From: CAVVVS01 sp963751355
GTDB taxonomy: Bacteria > Bacteroidota > Ignavibacteria > Ignavibacteriales > Ignavibacteriaceae
NCBI GenBank assembly: GCA_963751355.1
Contig: CAVVVS010000037.1
Location: 1 to 64,000, forward strand
Reading direction: 5' to 3'
DNA length: 64,000 nucleotides
Shown: piece by piece, positions 45,110-53,607 of the stretch
Layout: every line of letters begins with the position of its first letter
How positions within the stretch are numbered: position 1 is the first letter of the stretch
Notes under the pieces: generated by a model
The model's input: the letters and a program-made list of their open reading frames with translations, nothing else
Told to the model about the DNA's origin: nothing
Database searches by the model: none
Translations under genes and position numbers: made by a program

Positions 45110-45204
45110 TGTGTCCCCTGTTTTTACTCAAAGAAATATTTGAAGGCTTAAAAAAAGAATGGTTTTCCCAATTCTCTTTAAAATTACTAATAATAACTTA
45201 ATAT

Positions 45205-45224
45205 TTTGTCTTTAAATAGACAAA
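45205..45224. other. Hairpin in the 370-bp spacer 45110-45479
   Basis: TTTGTCT-TTAAAT-AGACAAA is an exact 7-bp inverted repeat. The spacer separates the divergent DUF362 and chagasin-like genes. It may be an operator. I see nothing else in the spacer apart from AT-rich sequence. Confidence 0.3.
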
Positions 45225-45479
45225 GCCTAAAAAAGTATATATTGGAATTACAACCGAAAATGAAAGGATATTTTAATCTGTTAAGAATTAGGCATGAATA
45301 TTGTAAGATTTAATTTATTTAATATTTACCTGTGGACATGATTGTTATAACTTATTAATGAAGTTCTATAAATAGTTATGAAGTGACCGGTTATTTCTGA
45401 GAATAATCAATCACTTGTTCTTAATTTTTAACTTGACTACTTTTTAAATAAAGGATTATAAAATAAAACCGGGAATTGT

Positions 45480-46499
45480 ATGAAATCACTTTTTTTAACT
45501 CTATCAATTATTATTTTAATGTGTTATTCCGGAACGGCGCAAACGCAAAGTAATATTCAAAACAACAGCAGCATAAATAATAGTGCAATCTGGAAGCCTA
45601 ATACAGCGGATATGGATCGATTAGTAAATGATTGCGGCGGATTGGACCCTTCAAAATACGGAGACTGCCTGGAATCGGTGATGAATAAAACCGGTGCAAC
45701 GCAGCAGGCAGTATCATTTACAAAAATGCTAAACGGAAATGGCTACATGCAAAATTTTTTCGAATCCGGAATGATTGATGCGGCTTCAGTTTATTATCCG
45801 TTCAGAGAAAATGATAAATCGGGACTGTATCTGGTAAATGGTAAGCCCAAAGCAATTGATGTTGATGATATGAGTTATCTTGATATTAATGAAATGGAAA
45901 GCAACGTCGTCTATTCGGAAATGTTTAAAAAGTATCCGCATGTTACGATCCTACCCGGGAGCAGAGGTGGTTCGGATTCATTTAAATCCGGAACATGGGG
46001 AAAAAACGGTCAGAGAATGTTAATCAATTACAGGTTAAAGGACGGATGCAGGAATTGTGAATTGCTCGGATATGCTACCTTCGCTTTCAATTTTGACAGC
46101 ACAGGTAAATTTGTGAATACTACTCTCGCAAAAGTTGAAAAAATTTATTCTGATAATGTTTCCAGTGTTAACAGCAGTGCTCCATCGCGCGTATTCTCCG
46201 ATCCGTCGGAAACTATAAAAATACAGAAAGGCGAAAGTTTTGCAATTGCTCTCAAGACGAACCCAACTTCCGGCTATAAGTGGGAATTGGCGAAATCTCT
46301 TAACTCCTCGATATTAACATTAATCGGTACCGATGAAGTAAAATCATATTATTCTAAGTTACCGAACGCTGGCGGGAAGATTGTATTCAGATTTAAAGCA
46401 GCCGGTACGGGAAATACTACTATCGAATTAAAATACGTTAAGTCATGGGAAAATTCTACCCCAGGTGAAAAACTGTCATTTAAAGTTAATGTTTATTAA
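45480..46499 (+). CDS. Exported protein with C-terminal chagasin-like (I42) domain
   Basis: The 339-aa protein has a signal peptide (to about residue 20). A middle domain I do not recognise runs from about 40 to 225 (DMDRLVNDCGGLDPSKYGDCLESVM has three Cys; DGCRNCELLGYATFAF two). The last about 100 residues match the chagasin/ICP family of cysteine-protease inhibitors, with the NPTSGYKWEL loop and the GNTTIELKYVKSWE strand. I42 proteins block papain-like proteases. No such protease is nearby, and the tail may be only structural. Confidence 0.7.
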   Translation: MKSLFLTLSIIILMCYSGTAQTQSNIQNNSSINNSAIWKPNTADMDRLVNDCGGLDPSKYGDCLESVMNKTGATQQAVSFTKMLNGNGYMQNFFESGMIDAASVYYPFRENDKSGLYLVNGKPKAIDVDDMSYLDINEMESNVVYSEMFKKYPHVTILPGSRGGSDSFKSGTWGKNGQRMLINYRLKDGCRNCELLGYATFAFNFDSTGKFVNTTLAKVEKIYSDNVSSVNSSAPSRVFSDPSETIKIQKGESFAIALKTNPTSGYKWELAKSLNSSILTLIGTDEVKSYYSKLPNAGGKIVFRFKAAGTGNTTIELKYVKSWENSTPGEKLSFKVNVY

Positions 46500-46536
46500 A
46501 GTTATTATGAATGAGATATAATTCTTCTTTTTTGAT

Positions 46537-47505
46537 ATGGACAATTTAGAACTTTCTTCTTTAAATTATTTTCAATCGAATGATTTGAATCGATTAACGG
46601 AAATCCGCGGAAATGCAAATCTGTTATCCGAAGTATTAAAAGATTCAAACACATTTGTAATTCCGGTTTCACAATCGAAAAATTTATTTTCTGCGGATGA
46701 AAATCCGAAGCCCGTTACACTTCCGGCAAATCAATTTTATGAATTAAAAAATGATTTGATTTTATTAGGCAAAACAAACGGCAGTACTTTATTTGCCCTC
46801 GATATAACAAATTCCGGTAAAAATCTAAAAGATGATTTGTCTAAATTTGGAAATTTCAACGAATTAAGGAGGATGGCTCCTTTACTAGAACTAAGCGATG
46901 CGGCTATTTTATCTTATGCAAAGGCAATGACGTATTGGCATGCGCACCATAAATTCTGCGAAGTCTGCGGCGGCAAAACCGTAAGTATGGATGCGGGACA
47001 TAAAAGAATGTGCACCAACCCGGATTGTAAGAGCGAACATTTTCCCAGAACAGACCCGGCTATAATTGTTTTAGTGAGCAAAGGCGAAAAGTGTTTATTA
47101 GCCAGGCAGTCCAGATGGAGAAAAGGTCAGTACGCTACAATTGCCGGATTTGTGGAGCCGGGCGAAACATTGGAACAGGCCGTCATACGTGAAGTGTATG
47201 AAGAATCGGGTATACATGTGGATAAAGTATGGTATCATTCTTCACAGCCGTGGCCTTTCCCCGGCACTATAATGATTGGATTTCATGCATCCGCTAATTC
47301 CGAAACAATTACTTTGAGAGACCATGAACTTGAAGACGCAAAGTGGCTTTCCAGGGAACAAATATTAACAGAATTATCCGAAGGCTCGCTTAAATTATCT
47401 CCTCCTATTTCTGTTTCATTTCGTTTAATTGAAGATTGGTTTGACGAAAATGAAAAAGGAAGACTAAGAAAAATAATTGCTGATTTAAAGCAAAAAGAAA
47501 AATAA
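46537..47505 (+). CDS. nudC: NAD(+) diphosphatase, NudC type
   Basis: The 322-aa Nudix enzyme has an N-terminal domain, then a Cys4 zinc site CEVCGGKT...CTNPDC near residues 142-166. The Nudix box is GFVEPGETLEQAVIREVYEESGI, and the NudC-specific SQPWPFPGT follows about 15 residues later. It hydrolyses NADH/NAD and removes NAD caps from RNA. It starts 37 bp after the chagasin-like gene and has no strong ribosome site. Confidence 0.93.
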   Translation: MDNLELSSLNYFQSNDLNRLTEIRGNANLLSEVLKDSNTFVIPVSQSKNLFSADENPKPVTLPANQFYELKNDLILLGKTNGSTLFALDITNSGKNLKDDLSKFGNFNELRRMAPLLELSDAAILSYAKAMTYWHAHHKFCEVCGGKTVSMDAGHKRMCTNPDCKSEHFPRTDPAIIVLVSKGEKCLLARQSRWRKGQYATIAGFVEPGETLEQAVIREVYEESGIHVDKVWYHSSQPWPFPGTIMIGFHASANSETITLRDHELEDAKWLSREQILTELSEGSLKLSPPISVSFRLIEDWFDENEKGRLRKIIADLKQKEK

Positions 47506-47723
47506 TTACTTCATTTTATGAGCCGTGCAGATATTTAATATGCCGGAAGCTTAATAATCCTGTCTAAAATTAACCCAAAAGATAAAAAGTTAGTTGCTTA
47601 TGATATAATGTGTTAGTAATTTATTATTCGAATGATCAATTCAATAAAATTCTTTCTGCAGTTTAGTAATAATTACTTGATGTTTCGATACGCACCGTAG
47701 GTTAATAATATGTTATACCACTT

Positions 47724-48926
47724 ATGATATCATATTACAAGAATACATTGTTGAATTATTTTCATCAACTGGAAAATATTAAAAACTCTCCAACGAAGAG
47801 TCAAGAAATTATTTATAATCTTCAAAATCAGTTGATAAAAAAAACAATATATATTGAATGTCAGATAAAAAAGAAAAAAAGTCTTTTACAGAAATATAAA
47901 TTTGAGAAATCAAACTTACCTCAAACTCGTCAATCAAAATCGCGATCAAAAAATTTAAAACAGAAAATTGATTTGATTAAAGAAAATATCGAAGATTATA
48001 ACAAAATATTGGAAATTCTAAAGAAAGTTGGCGATGGTATTGCTTTTAACATATTCAATAAATGGGATTTAAAAAGTACTTCTTTTAAACAAGACGCTGG
48101 ATTTTTATCTGGCAAAATAGGCTTTAAATTAGAACGAAAAATATTCAATTATTTAAACAAATCCGGAATCGTTAGTGTTTTAAACGACTTAACTACATGC
48201 CTAAAATATGGTGATATTACTTTAAAACATCCTGTCACATTGCTCCCCTCAATTGTTGAAGTAAAATCAAGTAAAAATATTAATGATAGAGTGATTCGTC
48301 AACAGAAAGAGGCTGAAAATATTTTGAAATATTTGAACATAGATAAAACCGATAGGTTATATGGGGAAGAACGTAATGCTCTTCGATTATCTACACACAG
48401 TACGGAAAGAAATTTTAGTAATATTATCAATTGTATGATTGATGAAACTATGTTCAGGAATAGTTCTTTTAAAAAAATTGAAAAGGGTCTTTATTGTTAT
48501 GTAACAAAACATTTTTCATTAAGAGAACTTGAAGGTATTCTAAAGGAAATTAATTTTAAAGCAATGGTTTTTCTTGCAAATGATTTTAAATACGGCAACT
48601 CATCTTTAGGGTATTATCCTTTAATTCTCTCTATTAAAGATCCTGGTGCAAAATATGATTTTATTACAGATAAGTTGAACATTTTATTTTTTCTTAATCC
48701 AGAAATAATTGAAGAATATTTTAAAAATCGAGGTTACTCAATCTCAATAAATATTAATGATGATTACTTTCTTGAAATCATTCACCCGACAAAAGACATT
48801 CAAATTAAAACAAGTTTTCATTTCTTTAATAGAGTGTTTAGTGAATTTATCTCCTTAAAATGGATATTGAAGGAGACTGAAGAAAAGTTCAATAAGATTG
48901 ATGATGTATCGCAGTTTGTGGTATAA
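47724..48926 (+). CDS. Unknown protein with possible PD-(D/E)XK nuclease core
   Basis: I do not recognise this 400-aa protein. The first about 115 residues are lysine-rich coiled coil. At about 160-190, CLKYGDITLKHP...SIVEVKSSKNINDRVIRQQ has the acidic residue, spacing and ExK of a PD-(D/E)XK nuclease core, followed by a helix with QKEAENILKYL. The second half is mixed alpha/beta. The gene is more AT-rich and lysine/asparagine-rich than its neighbours. It starts 5 bp after GTTATACC, and the cassette-like repeat begins at its stop codon. It may be a defence or DNA-processing factor carried by a cassette. Confidence 0.55.
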   Translation: MISYYKNTLLNYFHQLENIKNSPTKSQEIIYNLQNQLIKKTIYIECQIKKKKSLLQKYKFEKSNLPQTRQSKSRSKNLKQKIDLIKENIEDYNKILEILKKVGDGIAFNIFNKWDLKSTSFKQDAGFLSGKIGFKLERKIFNYLNKSGIVSVLNDLTTCLKYGDITLKHPVTLLPSIVEVKSSKNINDRVIRQQKEAENILKYLNIDKTDRLYGEERNALRLSTHSTERNFSNIINCMIDETMFRNSSFKKIEKGLYCYVTKHFSLRELEGILKEINFKAMVFLANDFKYGNSSLGYYPLILSIKDPGAKYDFITDKLNILFFLNPEIIEEYFKNRGYSISININDDYFLEIIHPTKDIQIKTSFHFFNRVFSEFISLKWILKETEEKFNKIDDVSQFVV

Positions 48927-49145
48927 CTAGTGCCACAAGCCGACAGCTTATTCGCACTCGGCAATTTACAAATATTTAAGTTGGTCGTTCCGTTTCGGCT
49001 AGCTTGTTTAAGGTAGTCGTGCTAAGTAATAAACTTGCAAACCGTATGTACGAAGAAATTTACACACGGTTTGCTTAATCTTCGGCAGTTGTTTTCAAAG
49101 CGGCATTCTTGTTTTGGGCTGCGGCTTAGGCACAACGCCGTTACC
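48927..49145 (+). repeat. Cassette-associated structured repeat, copy A
   Basis: The copy holds CTCGGCAATTT (48957-48967), GTAGT (49013), then a strong hairpin: GCAAACCGT-A-TGTA (49037-49050), loop CGAAGAAATT, TACA-C-ACGGTTTGC (49061-49074). After it come CTTCGGCA and, near the end, GCGGCTTAGGCACAACGCCGTTACC (49121-49145). The same blocks in the same order are seen at 49567-49775. It has no ORF of its own. It resembles integron attC-type or other cassette-end repeats by layout: bulged stem, GTTA-type end. Confidence 0.6.
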
Positions 49146-49167
49146 TACTAAAAAAATATTTTAAGTT

Positions 49168-49557
49168 ATGAAAGAAATTACAAACAAAGATTTAATTCAA
49201 AAAGCTAAATCAGTTATAATACCAAGGAAAATAAGCCACGATTTTTACGTAGGAATTGTAGGATGTGCAATACTTTCTGAAAAAGGGAATATTTATTTGG
49301 GAGCTAGTATTGATACTTGTTCTGGAATGGGATTTTGTGCAGAACATAGTGCAATAGCAGCAATGGTTACAAACAATGAACAAAAAATAAAAAAAATCGT
49401 CGCTGTTTTTGAGAATGGAAATATTGCTGCACCGTGTGGTCGTTGTAGAGAATTTATGTATCAAATAGACAAAGAAAATATTCATGCTGAAATAATTATG
49501 GAAGAAAACAAAACAATTAAACTTAAAGAATTACTTCCATATCGTTGGGATGAATAA
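49168..49557 (+). CDS. Cytidine deaminase-like protein (blasticidin deaminase type)
   Basis: The 129-aa zinc deaminase has the motif CAEHSAIAAM (Zn-binding Cys and catalytic Glu, residues about 52-61) and PCGRCRE with the two zinc cysteines near residue 92. The length and the GASIDTCSGMGFCAEHSA segment match the small cytidine/blasticidin-S deaminase group. It would deaminate cytidine or a cytosine-containing nucleoside antibiotic. It starts 22 bp after the copy A repeat, and the copy B repeat begins within 20 bp of its stop, as one cargo gene of a cassette. It has no operon partner. Confidence 0.82.
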   Translation: MKEITNKDLIQKAKSVIIPRKISHDFYVGIVGCAILSEKGNIYLGASIDTCSGMGFCAEHSAIAAMVTNNEQKIKKIVAVFENGNIAAPCGRCREFMYQIDKENIHAEIIMEENKTIKLKELLPYRWDE

Positions 49558-49566
49558 AAATTTTAT

Positions 49567-49775
49567 GAACGGTAGCTAAAAATCGGATCAACCCGCCTGC
49601 AAACTCGCTCTCGGCAATTTTGGGATTTTTGAATTCCTTTTTTTACGTTGTAGTGTTAAGAAATAAACCTCAGCCGGTGTGTGCGAAGAAAAATTCGCAC
49701 CGTCTGCAAATCTTAGGCAATAAAGTTCAAACTAACAATTTGTTATGAATAGCGAATTAGCCCTTATCCGTTATA
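49567..49775 (+). repeat. Cassette-associated structured repeat, copy B
   Basis: It repeats the blocks of copy A: CTCGGCAATTT (49610-49620), GTAGTGTTAAGAAATAAAC, and a bulged hairpin CAGCCGGTG-TGTG-CGAA (49671-49687) with CGAA/TTCG and CACCGTCTG (49698-49706). After that come ATCTTAGGCA and the end block GCGAATTAG (49752) with CCGTTA (49768-49773). The stem sequence differs from copy A but keeps pairing. The rest of the 49558-49934 spacer shows nothing. Confidence 0.58.
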
Positions 49776-49934
49776 TGTAAAAAAGGAATAAATATATTCT
49801 AAAACCAATTCATAATTTTTATTTTTATAATTATGTTTGTGTGGTATTTGAGTCTGGAGTATTCATGATGATCAGTAATGCATCATAACACGATTCTAGA
49901 ACAAATTTATTTTTTAAAATTAAAATAGATATAT

Positions 49935-50627
49935 ATGCTTACCGTTAAAGATAAACTTCACCGGATTAAAGCCTACGATTGGAAAAAACTTTTCCTTGAA
50001 TTAATCGTTGTATTTCTAGGTGTCACTGCTGGTTTTTTACTTAATAATTGGCAGCTGCAAAGACAAGGTTCTTCGCTGGAAAAAAAGTATCTAGGCGGAT
50101 TTCTCCAGGATGCCGTACAAAATATTGCCGAATTAAGAACTGCGGTTAAATCCGATAGTATATGGCTGAGTGCAACCAAACCTAAACTAATTGCTATTCA
50201 AAAAGGAAGAATAACGCTTGATTCTGCCGACAACTTAGTAAAGCAAATTGTGAAAATATCGAAAGCTGATATTCAAAACGGTACATATGAAGATATTATA
50301 AACAGCGGCAATTTGCATATTATAAGTAATTATGATTTAAAAAAAGAAATAGTGAATTATCATGTGACTATTTCGGGTGTGGAGTTTATAGACAATTATT
50401 TTTATAAATATTTCAATGAATTTGTTATGCCGTTTGTTTTTTCAAATTATAATATTTTAGCCGGAAAATTAGAAGATCCTAAAATCATCCGAAAATCTCA
50501 ATTTGGAAATATTGTTACCGGGTATTTTTCAATGATTCAACAGCGTAAAGCAAGCTATGAAGGATTATTAAATAAAAGTATTGCGTTGAAAGATAAATTG
50601 AAAGGACTTAATATAACTGCCGACTAA
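49935..50627 (+). CDS. DUF6090-like single-pass membrane protein
   Basis: The 230-aa protein has a basic N-terminus, one membrane helix (LFLELIVVFLGVTAGFLLNNW, residues about 20-40) and a helical extracytoplasmic part of about 190 residues. The arrangement, especially the helix ending in NNW, is that of the DUF6090 family seen in Bacteroidota. The function is unknown. It precedes the beta-lactamase by 62 bp on the same strand and may be co-transcribed. Confidence 0.65.
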   Translation: MLTVKDKLHRIKAYDWKKLFLELIVVFLGVTAGFLLNNWQLQRQGSSLEKKYLGGFLQDAVQNIAELRTAVKSDSIWLSATKPKLIAIQKGRITLDSADNLVKQIVKISKADIQNGTYEDIINSGNLHIISNYDLKKEIVNYHVTISGVEFIDNYFYKYFNEFVMPFVFSNYNILAGKLEDPKIIRKSQFGNIVTGYFSMIQQRKASYEGLLNKSIALKDKLKGLNITAD

Positions 50628-50689
50628 ATAAATTAACAAATTGATTAAATAGATTTCAAATAAGTTAAAATTTCTGAAAAGGTAATGAT

Positions 50690-51592
50690 ATGAAAGCAAG
50701 TATTAGAAATTATGTCGGGGGAATAGTAATTGTTTTCATTTTATCGAGTGTGTTAAATGCTCAAACCGATTCGCGGAGAGAAAAGATTGCCGATATTGTT
50801 AAACATGCTAACGGCAGAGTAGGGACTGCAATAATGGGGTTGGAAAGTCCCGACACATTGACGTTTAACGCTAATGAACACTTTCCGATGCAGAGCGTAT
50901 TCAAATTTCCACTGGCTTTAACCGTGCTCAACGAGATTGATAAAGGCACATTCTCGCTCGATCAAAAAATTCACATAACGAAAGAGGATTTACACCCGAA
51001 TACATGGAGTCCGCTGAGAAAAAAATATCCGGACGGAAATGTTGATATTACTCTGCGTGAATTACTGGCTTATACTGTTTCGGAAAGCGATAACAACGGG
51101 TGCGACATTCTATTCAGACTAGTAGGAGGGACAGAGAAAGTAAATCAATTTATTCACGCTCTCGGGATAAACGGAATGGCGATAGTTGCTACAGAGGAAG
51201 AAATGCATAAAGACGAAACGATTCAGTATAAAAACTATTCCACCCCTTATGCCATGGCGCAGCTTCTGTATAAATTCGCTATTGACAGTATCCTTACGAA
51301 GGCCAGCACTGATTTCTTAAGTGATGTTATGGTCGCCAACATTTACGGAGCCGGAAGAATCAAAGGACTTTTACCTGAAGGAACAATTGTAGCTCATAAG
51401 ACAGGTTCATCCGGAGTGAATGAAAAAGGAATAGCGGCGGCGACAAATGATGCAGGTATCGTTACTCTTCCCAACGGCAGGCATTTTGTTATTGTGGTTT
51501 TTGTTTCAGATTCCCGTGATAATGAGAAAAGTCGTGACGAAGTTATAGCTAATATTGCTAAAGTTGCATGGGATTTCTATTCAACTCAATAG
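50690..51592 (+). CDS. Class A beta-lactamase, subclass A2-like
   Basis: The 300-aa exported serine hydrolase has a signal peptide (cleavage near residue 24, LNAQ). The catalytic S69-V-F-K72 (MQSVFKFPLA), S133-D-N135 (SESDNN) and the KTG triad (VAHKTGSSGV) are present. The omega-loop region ATEEEMHKDETIQYKNYSTP with the ExxMH motif is typical of the CfxA/PER/VEB (A2) branch. It hydrolyses penicillins and possibly cephalosporins; the exact spectrum cannot be inferred. It has no adjacent regulator (no blaI/blaR). It lies in an accessory-looking stretch with degraded genes. Confidence 0.92.
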   Translation: MKASIRNYVGGIVIVFILSSVLNAQTDSRREKIADIVKHANGRVGTAIMGLESPDTLTFNANEHFPMQSVFKFPLALTVLNEIDKGTFSLDQKIHITKEDLHPNTWSPLRKKYPDGNVDITLRELLAYTVSESDNNGCDILFRLVGGTEKVNQFIHALGINGMAIVATEEEMHKDETIQYKNYSTPYAMAQLLYKFAIDSILTKASTDFLSDVMVANIYGAGRIKGLLPEGTIVAHKTGSSGVNEKGIAAATNDAGIVTLPNGRHFVIVVFVSDSRDNEKSRDEVIANIAKVAWDFYSTQ

Positions 51593-52013
51593 GAATATGT
51601 TTTTTAAACTGTCTTTCAATCCGATAGTAAAATTGCTTAAGTCGTTTTATACACTCTCAATTCCTCCTTCAAAGTTTGGAATACAAAATGAGTATTTTCA
51701 CATTAAGTGCGTAATATTAACTAGTTATATGGGCGAAATAATCCTACGCAAATAATTGCCTTAAAAAAATAATAGTTAGTTGATCATGTTATAAGGAGTC
51801 ACTATCTTGTATTTGTAACATCGACTTTTACTAAAATTTAGGGGGACAATTCTTAGAAATAATAAATTAAAATAATTTTCATCTGCTATTAATTATTTCG
51901 ATCATTTATCAGTGAATGCGGTTTAACAATACATTAGAACTTGCTAACTTTTAGGATAAAATGTATGCACAAAATAGAAAATGACCGGAGTAATGCAGCT
52001 TTTTAGGAAACTT
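51593..52013. other. 421-bp spacer after the beta-lactamase
   Basis: No gene or RNA was found. It contains the perfect palindrome TAACTAGTTA (51718-51727) with further symmetrical A/T flanks. I saw no terminator with a clear stem. Confidence 0.35.
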
Positions 52014-52994
52014 ATGAAGGCAATTGTATATACAAAATATGGCCAACCCGATGTACTTGAATTGAAAGAAGTAGAGAAACCTGTGCCCGGAGAAAATGAA
52101 GTACTTGTAAAAGTACATGCGGTATCGATTAATGATTGGGATTTGGGACTTCTTCAGGGTACTCCGATTGTTAACCGCCTGATAAACGGTCTTCTAAAGC
52201 CTAAAATAAAAATACTCGGTTCGGACATAGCAGGGCGAATTGAAGCAGTCGGTAAAAGCGTAAAACAGTTTCAGCCGGGGGATGAAGTATTCGGAGATTT
52301 AACCAACGATTGGGGCGGTTTTGCCGAATATGTTTGCGCCTGTGAAAATGCATTAGCCTTGAAACCGGCGGGTATGTCTTTCGAACAAGCAGCTGCCGTA
52401 CCTCAGGCGGCACAACTTGCTGTACAGGGACTTCGTGATAGTGGAAAACTTCAACACGGGCAAAAGCTTTTAATTAATGGTGCGGGCGGGGGCGTAGGAA
52501 CTTTCGGAGTGCAGATTGCCAAACTATTCGATGCTGAAGTTACCGGTGTCGACAACTCAGGTAAATTAGAGTTGATGCGCTCAATGGGCTTTGATCATGT
52601 AATTGATTATACAAAAGAAGATTTTACTAAAAACAGACGGTATTATGACTTGATACTTGATGTCAAGACGAATCGTTCAATATTCAATTATCTCCGGGCA
52701 TTAAATCCGCACGGAATTTATGTTACTGTCGGAGGTTCGATGATTCGTCTTTTACAGGCGTTTGTACTGGCTCCATGGATTAAGATGATCAGCAAAAAGT
52801 ATATACGTATTGTTGTCCTGAAGCCAAATAAGGATTTAGACTATATGAACGAACTTTTCGAAACCGGTAAGGTGAAACCTGTAATAGATGGACCCTATAA
52901 GTTGGATGAGATTCAAAAAGCATTCAGGCATTTTGGCAAAGGAAACCATAAAGGAAAAGTAGTAATAACATTGGATCATAATAATAATATTTAA
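52014..52994 (+). CDS. MDR family NAD(P)-dependent oxidoreductase (quinone-reductase type), copy 1
   Basis: I start at ATG 52014 (AGGAAAC upstream), giving MKAIVYTKYGQPDVLELKEV; an upstream ATG at 51981 adds 11 unsupported residues. The 326-aa protein has the GroES-like domain (GSDIAGRIEAVGKSVKQFQPGDEVFG) and a Rossmann domain with INGAGGGVGTFGVQIAKLF. It lacks the zinc cysteines, as expected for quinone-oxidoreductase-like MDR proteins. It is the first of three related MDR genes in tandem; copy 2 is intact and copy 3 is a pseudogene. Confidence 0.87.
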   Translation: MKAIVYTKYGQPDVLELKEVEKPVPGENEVLVKVHAVSINDWDLGLLQGTPIVNRLINGLLKPKIKILGSDIAGRIEAVGKSVKQFQPGDEVFGDLTNDWGGFAEYVCACENALALKPAGMSFEQAAAVPQAAQLAVQGLRDSGKLQHGQKLLINGAGGGVGTFGVQIAKLFDAEVTGVDNSGKLELMRSMGFDHVIDYTKEDFTKNRRYYDLILDVKTNRSIFNYLRALNPHGIYVTVGGSMIRLLQAFVLAPWIKMISKKYIRIVVLKPNKDLDYMNELFETGKVKPVIDGPYKLDEIQKAFRHFGKGNHKGKVVITLDHNNNI

Positions 52995-53060
52995 TCAGCG
53001 GGAAAAGTATTAATTCCACCTAAAATCCGCAATGTGGGACCCCGCGTGAAAGGAGACATT

Positions 53061-53548
53061 ATGTCTGCTACTCGTAGAATCAAAAACACACATAAGCCGG
53101 TCACGACGGAACATATCATGCATTCCCGTGTATGGGATGAATTAACAATTAAAGTAATAGTTAAATTATTACTATTAGTTCTGCTCATAATTCCATTGAC
53201 TGTTTCCGGACAGGAAAATCCAACTCCGGGTATAAGCCTGCATATGGCAGCTCTTCAGGGTAATATTGATGCTGTTGGCAGCATATTAAAGCAGGTTCAA
53301 ACCTGAATGAAAAAGATCAGTTTGGATCCACTCATTTGATCATCGCTGCAACAGTAGGCGACCATCATTTCAATTTAGCGTGGGGGCATGGCGGACAATT
53401 CATCATTTTATTAAATGATCCGGATATGGTTATCGTGGTAACAGCCGATCCGTTTTACGGTAAGGATAAGCATTTTAATGTTTGGAAGTATGAAAAGTCA
53501 AACATCAATCTGGTGGGCAGGTTTATAAAATCTTTACCAAAGGAATAA
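53061..53548 (+). pseudogene. Chimeric pseudogene: ankyrin-repeat 5' part joined to serine-hydrolase 3' part
   Basis: The gene starts well (AAAGGAG at 53049-53055, ATG 53061): a signal-like segment (LLLVLLIIPLTVSGQ) and then SLHMAALQGNIDAVGSILK, the start of an ankyrin repeat. At about 53285-53290 (ATTAAAGCAGG) the frame is lost by an apparent 1-base deletion. In the next frame the ankyrin reading resumes as AGSNLNEKDQFGSTHLIIAAT. It then jumps to FNLAWGHGGQFIILLNDPDMV, the C-terminal segment of a beta-lactamase-type (class C) serine hydrolase ending in GRFIKSLPKE. So two unrelated genes appear to be joined by deletion, with an additional frameshift. Confidence 0.72.
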
Positions 53549-53607
53549 CGATCAGCTTACAAAATCTTTATTGTTAAAATTAAAAAAAGTAATTTACGAG
53601 GTAATAT

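Noticed and set aside
48927..49167. CRISPR-like array
   Set aside because: Only two long dissimilar copies with genes between them; no short regular repeats or cas genes.
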